From an uncultured Pelagibacteraceae bacterium (lineage in GTDB: Bacteria > Pseudomonadota > Alphaproteobacteria > Pelagibacterales > Pelagibacteraceae), in assembly GCA_902531455.1 (NCBI GenBank), contig CACAEM010000003.1, forward strand, positions 1-27,483: a stretch of DNA of 27,483 nucleotides. The letters run 5' to 3'. The position numbers and the translations under genes were made by a program. The notes beneath the pieces are model-generated. The model saw nothing but the letters and a program-made list of their open reading frames with translations, was not told the origin of the DNA and did no database searches. Numbering within the stretch: position 1 is the first letter of the stretch; each line of letters opens with the position of its first letter. Positions 6,549-13,262 of the stretch are shown here, piece by piece.

Positions 6549-8286
6549 GAGTGCAGAAAAAAACAATCTAGACAGTGCCTCTCAAACAGAGGCGCTGTCT
6601 AAAAATCAAAATACAGTATCAGGTGACATATACGTTCAAGATGTTCATAAATATTTTGGAGTAACTAAAGCCTTAAATGGAGTAAATTTTAATGCTAATT
6701 TTGGAGAAATCCATGCAATTGTTGGCGGTAATGGATGTGGTAAAAGTACTTTAGCTAAAGTTTTATCAGGAGTTTTACCAATAGACAAAGGAAAGGTATC
6801 AGTTCTTGGACAAACGCCAACATCACCAGTCATGGCTAGAGATATGGGAATTGCAACAGTTTTTCAAGAAGTCATGATTGCCGAGGAGGCCTCTGTGGTT
6901 GACAATTTATTTGTTGGATCAGATAATTTTTGGGCAAAAAACCTCACTCAAAGAGAAAAAGTATTGAAAGCCCAAGAAATCATGGAGGATTTAGTTGGAG
7001 AATATGTGGATCCATATACTCAAGCATTTAATCTATCTCTTCCAATAAAAGCCTGGATAACTATAGCAAGAGCTTTCTTAAGAGAGAATATAAAATTACT
7101 AATTTTAGATGAGTCCTCGGCTGCACTTGATTTTGACTCAACAGAAAGACTTTTTAAAAAAATGAGGGAGCTTCGAGATAATGGTGTGGCTGTATTTATC
7201 GTAACGCATAGAATTGCAGAGTTAGTAAGAATTAGTGATAAGGCAACAGTAATGAGAGATGGAAAGGACGTGGGAATCCTGGAAAAAAAAGATTTAAATG
7301 AAAAAAATCTAATTGGCCTAATGACTGGAAAAGAGGAAACAGGAGAAAAATCACAAACCGTCGCTTTAAAAACTAAAACAGACAAAGTAGTAATGAGAGC
7401 TGAAAACCTAATAGTTTGGCCAGACAGTAAACCAGTCAATTTTGAAGTTAAAAAAGGTGAGATCGTAGGAGTCACAGGGTTGGATGGAAATGGACAAGAT
7501 GATTTTGTAAAGATTCTTGCTGGTGTTCAAGAAGCAAATGGAGGTACGACAGAAATATTAAACGCGAATGAAAATTTTATAAGATACAATTCATTAGATA
7601 ACGCCAGAAAAAATGGTATTTCATTTGTTTCCGGGGATCGTAAAAAAGAGGGAATACTTCCAAACTTGAGCATATACGAAAATTTGGTAGTCCCACTTTA
7701 CAAATCAACTAGTAGGGCAGGCTTTTTAGGATTTGTTAATTGGATGGAACTGAATGGTATTTTTGACTGGGAAGTCGAAAGATTAAATATAAAAACTGGG
7801 CCAAGAGAGAATCTAATTACATCTTTGAGCGGAGGAAACCAGCAAAAAGTTATGATAGCAAGATCATTTGCCCAACATCCAAAAGTTTTAATACTAAATG
7901 ATCCAGCCCGTGGAATAGATGTTAGTACAAAAAGAGATCTTTACGTACATTTAAGAAACTATGTAGAAGAGGGTAATACTGTTATATTCCTTTCGAGTGA
8001 ATTAGAGGAGTTTATCGGACTTTGTCCAAAAGTTTTAGTCTTTAGAAATGGTACAGTATTTGATATCTTTGAAAATGATAGAATAAATGCGGATACTTTG
8101 CTAGAGGGGATGTTTGGTCAAACTACTGGTATTAATGAAACATCCATAACCAGTAACTCAAATCAGATATCACCAAATAATTTTAATAAAATGTCAGATA
8201 AGAAAAAATATAATCAAAAGAAAATCATAAAAGTAAATGATTTTAGTAAAAATAATGAAAATAAAATTAAAATAAAGGAATTCTAG
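6547..8286 (+). CDS. Sugar-type ABC transporter ATPase with two asymmetric ATP-binding domains (RbsA/MglA-like) and a shared C-terminal tail
   Basis: Tandem ATPase powering the importer, 579 residues against about 500 for RbsA. Domain 1 has Walker A GGNGCGKST (60-68) and Walker B ending LDE (188-189), but its signature is degenerate, LSLPIKAW. Domain 2 has the good signature LSGGNQQKV, but Walker A is GLDGNGQDD (311-319), with Gln317 where Lys should be, and Walker B reads LNDPARGID instead of LDEP. The arrangement therefore predicts one competent composite site (Walker A of domain 1 with the signature of domain 2) and one dead site, a more extreme form of the asymmetry seen in RbsA. After the ATPase fold a Lys/Asn-rich tail (about 525-579) carries a degenerate Y-box and a KIID-like end, shared with two other proteins of the operon. 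Its stop overlaps the next gene's GTG by one base. Confidence 0.9.
   Translation: MSAEKNNLDSASQTEALSKNQNTVSGDIYVQDVHKYFGVTKALNGVNFNANFGEIHAIVGGNGCGKSTLAKVLSGVLPIDKGKVSVLGQTPTSPVMARDMGIATVFQEVMIAEEASVVDNLFVGSDNFWAKNLTQREKVLKAQEIMEDLVGEYVDPYTQAFNLSLPIKAWITIARAFLRENIKLLILDESSAALDFDSTERLFKKMRELRDNGVAVFIVTHRIAELVRISDKATVMRDGKDVGILEKKDLNEKNLIGLMTGKEETGEKSQTVALKTKTDKVVMRAENLIVWPDSKPVNFEVKKGEIVGVTGLDGNGQDDFVKILAGVQEANGGTTEILNANENFIRYNSLDNARKNGISFVSGDRKKEGILPNLSIYENLVVPLYKSTSRAGFLGFVNWMELNGIFDWEVERLNIKTGPRENLITSLSGGNQQKVMIARSFAQHPKVLILNDPARGIDVSTKRDLYVHLRNYVEEGNTVIFLSSELEEFIGLCPKVLVFRNGTVFDIFENDRINADTLLEGMFGQTTGINETSITSNSNQISPNNFNKMSDKKKYNQKKIIKVNDFSKNNENKIKIKEF
6571..6599 (+). promoter_or_regulatory. 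Strong GC-rich stem-loop inside the first codons of the ATPase gene
   Basis: A 12-bp stem with one G-T wobble (arms GACAGTGCCTCT and AGAGGCGCTGTC) and a CAAAC loop. Eight of the twelve pairs are G-C in a gene neighbourhood that is otherwise strongly AT-rich. It lies 45 bases after the binding-protein stop. There is no T-run afterwards, so it is not a classical terminator. The likely role is a 3' protecting or processing stem for binding-protein mRNA, giving more binding protein than ATPase, as in other importer operons. That role is inference; the structure is visible. Confidence 0.7.
8185..8283 (+). repeat. Shared tail module, copy in the ABC ATPase
   Basis: Encodes ATPase residues 547-579. 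Residues 547-561 resemble a weakened Y-box (D551 and Y555 spaced four apart, then N..II). Residues 562-579 read KVNDFSKNNENKIKIKEF and align with the KIIDF tail of the PxpC-like protein (D-F-x-K-x-N-E shared). This copy stops earlier than the other two, lacking their final G-[IV]...[FY] block. Confidence 0.5.
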
Positions 8287-8795
8287 TGAGCCAAAAAAAT
8301 AAAAACGATTATTATAATATAGAGGATGAAATTTTATTTGGAAAGCTAGACAGATTTCATAAATATAATTCTAAAATTAAAAATGAAAAAATATTTAAAA
8401 ACCAGAATACTAAATATTCAAATTCTGATAAAAATTATTTTAATAATATTATCAAAACAGATCAAAAATTTTCTTTATTAAATGAAGTTAATGTTAGCAA
8501 GGAAATAAATTATTACAACTCGTCTGATTTTAAAAAATTTGAAGATTTAAACAAATTTACTGAATATAAGTCAAATATTTACAAAGAAAGCTATAATAAA
8601 AAAGATCAAACTTATACCTCAAAAGATGAGTTACAGTTTGATAATATAATAAATACAGCAAATAATGAAAATGAAATACCAAAAAATGTAAAACAAAAAT
8701 TAAAAATAATTGATTATGGAAAATCAAAAGAAAAGCATAAGTCAATAAAAAACAAAGTTGGTATTGAAAATATAAAAATTATTTATTTTGATTGA
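8286..8795 (+). CDS. Unrecognised 169-residue Lys/Asn/Tyr-rich protein with four 33-residue repeats
   Basis: I do not recognise this protein. GTG at 8286 overlaps the ATPase stop by one base, which fixes the start and implies translational coupling. There is no signal peptide, transmembrane segment or cysteine; it is soluble, highly charged and probably largely disordered or helical on binding. Four copies of Y-[NTS]-x-x-D-x-x-x-F begin at residues 10, 44, 77 and 110, so spacing is 34, 33 and 33. Copies 1 and 2 to 4 continue with [GNED]-[KND]-[IL]. The C-terminus (138-169) is the KIID tail, closely matched by the PxpC-like protein. The regular spacing and matching text elsewhere in the operon argue that it is a real gene. 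Its position between ATPase and permease suggests it works at the importer, perhaps as an adaptor; that is inference. Confidence 0.7.
   Translation: MSQKNKNDYYNIEDEILFGKLDRFHKYNSKIKNEKIFKNQNTKYSNSDKNYFNNIIKTDQKFSLLNEVNVSKEINYYNSSDFKKFEDLNKFTEYKSNIYKESYNKKDQTYTSKDELQFDNIINTANNENEIPKNVKQKLKIIDYGKSKEKHKSIKNKVGIENIKIIYFD
8313..8651 (+). repeat. Four tandem Y-box repeats (33-34 residues each)
   Basis: Y-boxes start at Y10, Y44, Y77 and Y110 of the encoded protein: YNIEDEILFGKL, YSNSDKNYFNNII, YNSSDFKKFEDL and YTSKDELQFDNII. Tyr, Asp (+4) and Phe (+8) are invariant; the residues between the boxes are not conserved beyond being charged and Asn-rich. The DNA of the copies is diverged, so the repeat is kept at protein level. 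Confidence 0.7.
8697..8792 (+). repeat. Shared KIID tail module, copy in the 169-residue protein
   Basis: Residues 138-169. The first 13 (KLKIIDYGKSKEK) match residues 339-351 of the PxpC-like protein at eight positions, with L/I and Y/F as conservative changes. The last 11 (GIENIKIIYFD) align without gaps to GVKSIKVRFYN. Both proteins end exactly at the same point of the alignment. Confidence 0.65.
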
Positions 8796-8800
8796 AAAAA

Positions 8801-11125
8801 ATGGAAATAGTAGAAAAAGTTAAAGAAAAAATTAGATCAAGTGTAGATACTTCATCAAATAAATATTTGATGGTACCAATATTTATTTTTTTTTCACTAT
8901 TAATTTTTGCACTTATAAGAAGCCCAATTATTATTTCTCAATCTGGTATCGGAAGTGCTATAATGCTTACTGCTCCACTAATTTTAACAACTTATGCTTT
9001 AACATTTATAGCAATGGCTGGAAGAGGAGGTGTAGATTTATCTATTGGCCCATTTATGGGTTTTATAAATGTTAGTAGTATTCAATTGTATGCGGCTGGA
9101 TATTTGCAAACGCCTGTTGGTTGGTTTATTTATGCATTTGCCATGGGTTTACTTTGGCAATTTTTTTACGCTTTAATTGTGTGCTTTGTTAGGGTTTCTC
9201 CAATAATTGTTTCTCTAGCGGGATATTTAGCGTTTGCAGGAATAAATATTGTAATTCTTCCAAGACCAGGAGGAATAGCTCCAGACTGGTTAATCCCTTG
9301 GGGTGAAGGTTTTACTATTTTTAATGAAATATTCCTTTTGATGATTTTAGCAACAATAGCATTTTATATAATCACACATACAGCTTTTTGGGGTCACCTT
9401 AAATTAATGGGATCAGACGAACGGGCTGCTTTTACTAGCGGTGTTAAAATAAATTTAGTAAGAATTGTAGCTCATCTGATAGCAGGATTATTTGCAGCAT
9501 TATCTGCAATTTGTTTTACTGCACTTGTTGGCTCCGGTGATCCTTTGCAAGGAACAAAATATACCTTGTTAGGAATTACAGCACTAGTTCTTGGAGGCGC
9601 CAGTTTGGTTGGAGGTCGAGGTGGTGCTTTTGGGGCAATCTTGGGAGCATTAAACCTTTATCTTATCAATTATATTTTAGTCACCTTTAAGTTTGAAAGA
9701 CTGCAAAGTTTTGTGTCAGATTTATCCTATGGAGCAGTTTTGGTAATTGCTTTATTGGTAAGCTTAATTCTTCCATACGTAACAAGAATAACAAAAGGAT
9801 TATCAGTAATGGTATTTTTTATTCTTATGGCATTTGCAGGTTTATTTGTTGTAATCCATCAAGTTTATGATCAACCAATTGTTGTTGAAAAGGTTGTTGA
9901 TGATGAAAAGAAATCAGAGGATACCAGAGGACAAAAAGTAAGAAAGGTTGATGCAACAGGAAATATTATTGTTGAAGATGGTGAAGCAGGCTCAACTACT
10001 GGTACAGGTACTGCTAAAGGAGGATCTCTAGCTGGGCATGGGGTTATGCAACTTACAGAAACCCCTGGAACGATTGTATTTTATGTTATTATTGGTTTAG
10101 CAGGCGTAGCTTTACTACTTTATCTTTTAGCTGTTCATCGGAGTCCATCAACTATTACTTTTGTAATAGTTATTGTTATAATCGCTGCTGGTTTAATTTT
10201 TGATCCTGAGGATAAGGAAAAAAATTTAATTAATGAAACTGAAAAAATATCTTTGCAATCTAATCAAATAAGTAGCATTGAAACTAGCGCACCACAATAT
10301 TTTAGTTTAGAAAAAATTAATTTTTTACCAAACATAACTGAAGGAGCATTAATTTCTGGAACAGCCTACTCTATAATTTATTTTGCTGGAGTTGTTTTGT
10401 TAGCCTCATTAATTGTTGTATCAATGCTACCACAATTTAGTACTCGCACTAAATCTACAGCGATGTTATTTTTCCTAGCTGCTTTATCCTTGATTATTTT
10501 GAAAGGTGTATCATACAATAATTTGATAGAAAGTAATGAAGGTAGCTTTTTTGGAGTCCAAGGGTATGGTGTAATTTTAGCTATTCTGTTATTGTTTGTA
10601 ATCACTGCACCATTTGCACATTCTAGGATAAAAAATTTGACTAACGTTTATATTTTTGGATTTGGTATTCTTGCGATAATTGCTACGTATTTTGTTGGTG
10701 GAAACACATTTATTCCAGACGATCCATCTCTGTATCAGCCTAAGATTTTAAGTGAATTAAATATTGGGGATATATCTCAAGTAAAATACGAGGGAACTAA
10801 AAGATTATTTTATAATACGGTAAATTCATCTTATTCTCAATTTGCATTTAGTATACTTGCTGTATTTTTGGTTCAGTATTTTTTGTTTCTTAATATGGGA
10901 CAAAAAGGTAGTTACAAAAGATTTGCACCATACATGTATATAGTTATTTTTGCTGCAGCTTTATGGTCTGCTATTTTTTACTCAATTGGATATTCAATTT
11001 ATAAAATTTTAGCAGTTTTTATAATTGGAATACCAATTACACCATTAGTTTGGCAATTTATGGCAGTTTATAAAGAAAAAAATGCTCGTGATAAACAGTT
11101 AAGCCAATGGGAGGAAATTAAATAG
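8801..11125 (+). CDS. Sugar-type ABC permease (RbsC/XylH family) with a large extra C-terminal membrane domain
   Basis: Membrane channel subunit of the importer. I take the ATG at 8801; an in-frame TTG at 8792 would overlap the upstream stop and is possible. The first ~340 residues are a standard permease of the branched-chain/ribose type. TYALTFIAMAGRGGVDLSIGPFMGF corresponds to the family's GIDLSVG segment, and the GLFAALSAICF, LLGITALVLGGASLVGGRGG and GAILGALNLYLINY stretches correspond to the conserved C-terminal half. The protein then continues for about 430 more residues: a membrane segment, a Lys/Asp and Gly/Thr-rich soluble stretch (about 368-425), two more membrane segments, a second soluble part, and at least six further hydrophobic segments. 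Family members are usually 310-350 residues, so this protein is more than twice normal length. The extension has no recognised motif. Confidence 0.85.
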   Translation: MEIVEKVKEKIRSSVDTSSNKYLMVPIFIFFSLLIFALIRSPIIISQSGIGSAIMLTAPLILTTYALTFIAMAGRGGVDLSIGPFMGFINVSSIQLYAAGYLQTPVGWFIYAFAMGLLWQFFYALIVCFVRVSPIIVSLAGYLAFAGINIVILPRPGGIAPDWLIPWGEGFTIFNEIFLLMILATIAFYIITHTAFWGHLKLMGSDERAAFTSGVKINLVRIVAHLIAGLFAALSAICFTALVGSGDPLQGTKYTLLGITALVLGGASLVGGRGGAFGAILGALNLYLINYILVTFKFERLQSFVSDLSYGAVLVIALLVSLILPYVTRITKGLSVMVFFILMAFAGLFVVIHQVYDQPIVVEKVVDDEKKSEDTRGQKVRKVDATGNIIVEDGEAGSTTGTGTAKGGSLAGHGVMQLTETPGTIVFYVIIGLAGVALLLYLLAVHRSPSTITFVIVIVIIAAGLIFDPEDKEKNLINETEKISLQSNQISSIETSAPQYFSLEKINFLPNITEGALISGTAYSIIYFAGVVLLASLIVVSMLPQFSTRTKSTAMLFFLAALSLIILKGVSYNNLIESNEGSFFGVQGYGVILAILLLFVITAPFAHSRIKNLTNVYIFGFGILAIIATYFVGGNTFIPDDPSLYQPKILSELNIGDISQVKYEGTKRLFYNTVNSSYSQFAFSILAVFLVQYFLFLNMGQKGSYKRFAPYMYIVIFAAALWSAIFYSIGYSIYKILAVFIIGIPITPLVWQFMAVYKEKNARDKQLSQWEEIK

Positions 11126-11127
11126 AA

Positions 11128-12528
11128 ATGAAGAGATCTTCTTTTATATTCTTTAAGGGATTAGGGTTACTATTTGCAATTTTTTGTGGGATAGGAACAG
11201 CAGTACTAGGTTGGTTCGATGGAGCAGATTGGATGAATATTGTTGCCTATTCAATTGCTGTTACTGGTTTGATACTATGGGGATGGTATCATTTTTCTGT
11301 AAGATGGATTGACGAAGATTTAAAAAAAAATATTTTTACAAAGTTTCCTGATAAAGAAAAAATTAAAGAAGAAGAAAATGAGGATAATTTCTTTTTTACA
11401 AATATTAAAGAGCACAAGTGGAAAACAATTGCTTTCTTAGGAGTAATTCTTATATTTATTTTCGTATCATTTATAGCTGATGGTTTTTTCTCAGGAAGAA
11501 CACTAGTTTCATTTTTAATCTTCTTAGCCTTTGTAATTTTTATGGGTGTAATAAGCAGATATATAAAAGGGACTAAAAGTGTATTTATAGGAATATCTGT
11601 TTTAATTGGATTATTTATAATTGGCTCCTTAACGATTCCTGGATTCTTAACTCTTTTAAATATGAAATCTATGTTGGTTTTTGCAGCATTTTTAGGATTA
11701 GCAACTGTTGGACAAACTTTTGTTGCACTTCTTGGAGGATTGGATCTATCAATACCTTTTGTAATTGGATCTATGAACGTGGCTCTTATGTCTCTTATAT
11801 CCAAAGGAGTTCCACCTTGGTTAGCATGTATAGCAGTTCTTTTGCTAGGTGCACTTATAGGATTAGTTAATGGTATTTTAAGTTATAGACTTCAAGGACA
11901 AGCCTTAATACTGACTTTAGGAGTAGGTTTTTTCGTGAAGGGAGGTGTACAAATATTAGTTGCACTAGGAACTTTTTCTGCAGGAACAGTATTTGGGGTT
12001 GTTCCACCTTGGATGACAAATTTGGCATCAATGAATGGTAAAACTATCGGTTTGCCAATACCACCCGTAATAATAATTTGGATCGTGGCAAGTATAATCA
12101 TCATCGTAGCTCTTAGAATAACAAAGTGGGGAAGACATATGTACGCTTTAGGAGGAAGCAGATTGTCCTCTTCTAGACTTTCAATTTCTGAAAGAGGATA
12201 TTGGATTGGAGCGTATGTTATAAGTGGGTTTTTTGCTGCTTTAACCGGCTCACTTCTTCTGGGTTGGAGTGGCGGCGGATTTGTAGGCGCAGGAGATATT
12301 TATTTATTCACAACTATTGCAGCAGTGGTAATTGGTGGAACCTCACTACTAGGTGGTTATGGAGGCTATGGTTTAAGTGTGATTGGGGTATTAATATTAC
12401 AAATAATAACAACAGTATTAATTGGATGGGGTCTAAGTTGGGAAGCGCAACAATTCATTTTAGGTTTATTAATTATTCCAATGGTTGCACTTTATGCAAG
12501 ATCCCCTCATATTAGGAGTCAAATATAG
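11128..12528 (+). CDS. Sugar-type ABC permease (RbsC family) with an N-terminal membrane extension
   Basis: Second permease of the importer, 466 residues. The canonical permease starts near residue 165, where an IPGFLTLLN segment precedes GLATVGQTFVALLGGLDLSIPFVIG, the family's GxDLSVG motif. It ends with the TKWGRHMYALGGS cytoplasmic loop and TIAAVVIGGTSLLGGYGG. Before this lies about 160 residues not found in ordinary RbsC: two membrane segments, a charged loop (Lys/Glu-rich, about 65-95) and two or three more hydrophobic segments. The start ATG is two bases after the upstream permease stop. Two different permeases instead of a homodimer imply a heterodimeric channel. The stop TAG is immediately followed by the Shine-Dalgarno site of the first enzyme gene, so importer and enzymes are one transcription unit. 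Confidence 0.88.
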   Translation: MKRSSFIFFKGLGLLFAIFCGIGTAVLGWFDGADWMNIVAYSIAVTGLILWGWYHFSVRWIDEDLKKNIFTKFPDKEKIKEEENEDNFFFTNIKEHKWKTIAFLGVILIFIFVSFIADGFFSGRTLVSFLIFLAFVIFMGVISRYIKGTKSVFIGISVLIGLFIIGSLTIPGFLTLLNMKSMLVFAAFLGLATVGQTFVALLGGLDLSIPFVIGSMNVALMSLISKGVPPWLACIAVLLLGALIGLVNGILSYRLQGQALILTLGVGFFVKGGVQILVALGTFSAGTVFGVVPPWMTNLASMNGKTIGLPIPPVIIIWIVASIIIIVALRITKWGRHMYALGGSRLSSSRLSISERGYWIGAYVISGFFAALTGSLLLGWSGGGFVGAGDIYLFTTIAAVVIGGTSLLGGYGGYGLSVIGVLILQIITTVLIGWGLSWEAQQFILGLLIIPMVALYARSPHIRSQI

Positions 12529-12533
12529 AGGAG
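12529..12533 (+). promoter_or_regulatory. Ribosome binding site of the LamB/YcsF gene
   Basis: AGGAG directly after the permease stop codon and six bases before the ATG at 12540; a strong site that fixes this start. Confidence 0.75.
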
Positions 12534-12539
12534 TAAATA

Positions 12540-13262
12540 ATGACAAAATTAAATTGTGACATGGGTGAAAGTTTTGGGATTTATAGAGCAGGGAATGACG
12601 AGGAAATCATGCCGTTGATTGATGTTGCAAATGTGGCATGTGGATTTCATGCATCAGACCCAAACCATATAAGAAAAACTGTGGAATTAGCAAAAAAAAA
12701 TAATGTAAAAGTTGGCGCTCATCCTTCCTTTCCAGATTTACAAGGTTTTGGAAGAAGAGAAATGAAAATGTCTAAACTAGAAATCAAAAATAACATTATG
12801 TATCAAGTTGGAGCACTTAAAGCATTTTTAGATGAAATGGAAATGCCTTTAAATCATATAAAACCTCATGGAGCTTTATATGTTATGGCTTCAACTGATG
12901 AAGAAATGTCTCGAGCGATAGCTGATGCAGTTGAACCATTTAATGTAGAAATATTTGGTATGGCAAATACTGCGCATGAAAAAGTATATAAAAGTGAAAG
13001 AGGACTAAATTTTATATCAGAATTTTATGCAGATCTTGACTATGATAAAAATGGAAAACTGGTTTTAGCAAAAGGAAAAAATTCTCTTTATGATAGTGAT
13101 CTTTCTACGAAAAGAACTTTAAGAGCAATTAAGGAAAAAAAAGTAAAGACAATAGATGGCTCGGACATAGATGTGGGCTGTGATACTATATGTGTTCACT
13201 CAGACACTCCAAATGCAGTTGAAATCATAACAAAATTAAAAAATGCAATAAATGAGTTATGA
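12540..13262 (+). CDS. pxpA: LamB/YcsF family protein, 5-oxoprolinase subunit A-like
   Basis: Cytoplasmic (beta/alpha)-barrel hydrolase-type subunit of 240 residues, normal for the family. Signature stretches are LNCDMGESFG at the N-terminus, VACGFHASDP, GAHPSFPDLQGFGRR and HIKPHGALY, holding the conserved Asp, His and Glu residues thought to form the active site. In bacteria PxpA works with PxpB and PxpC in ATP-dependent opening of 5-oxoproline. Here the partners come with biotin carboxylase and carrier genes, so the reaction may instead be opening of a carboxylated lactam or similar ring; that is inference. The stop overlaps the next start by four bases (ATGA), indicating coupled translation and probably a fixed subunit ratio. 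The symbol denotes family membership, not proven substrate. Confidence 0.9.
   Translation: MTKLNCDMGESFGIYRAGNDEEIMPLIDVANVACGFHASDPNHIRKTVELAKKNNVKVGAHPSFPDLQGFGRREMKMSKLEIKNNIMYQVGALKAFLDEMEMPLNHIKPHGALYVMASTDEEMSRAIADAVEPFNVEIFGMANTAHEKVYKSERGLNFISEFYADLDYDKNGKLVLAKGKNSLYDSDLSTKRTLRAIKEKKVKTIDGSDIDVGCDTICVHSDTPNAVEIITKLKNAINEL

Noticed and set aside
6571..6599. Intrinsic terminator ending the binding-protein transcript
   Set aside because: The stem is strong, but TAAAAATC follows rather than a T-run, and the rest of the operon depends on read-through; a stabilising or processing stem is more likely.
7020..7475. Open frame of about 150 codons on the - strand
   Set aside because: It lies wholly inside the ABC ATPase gene, whose motifs are clear. 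The antisense translation is Ser/Leu/Phe-rich with no domain or start signal.
8313..8651. CRISPR array or DNA-level direct repeats
   Set aside because: The repeated units are conserved only as amino acids; the DNA copies differ and there are no constant repeats with variable spacers.
8286..8795. Treating the Lys/Asn-rich frame as non-coding or a decayed gene
   Set aside because: The frame is coupled to the ATPase stop, ends next to the permease start, and has motif copies at regular spacing that recur in clear enzymes.
11289..11804. Open frame of about 170 codons on the - strand
   Set aside because: Antisense to the second permease; the hydrophobic permease gives the usual Ile/Asn/Lys-rich reverse frame. 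No motif or ribosome site.
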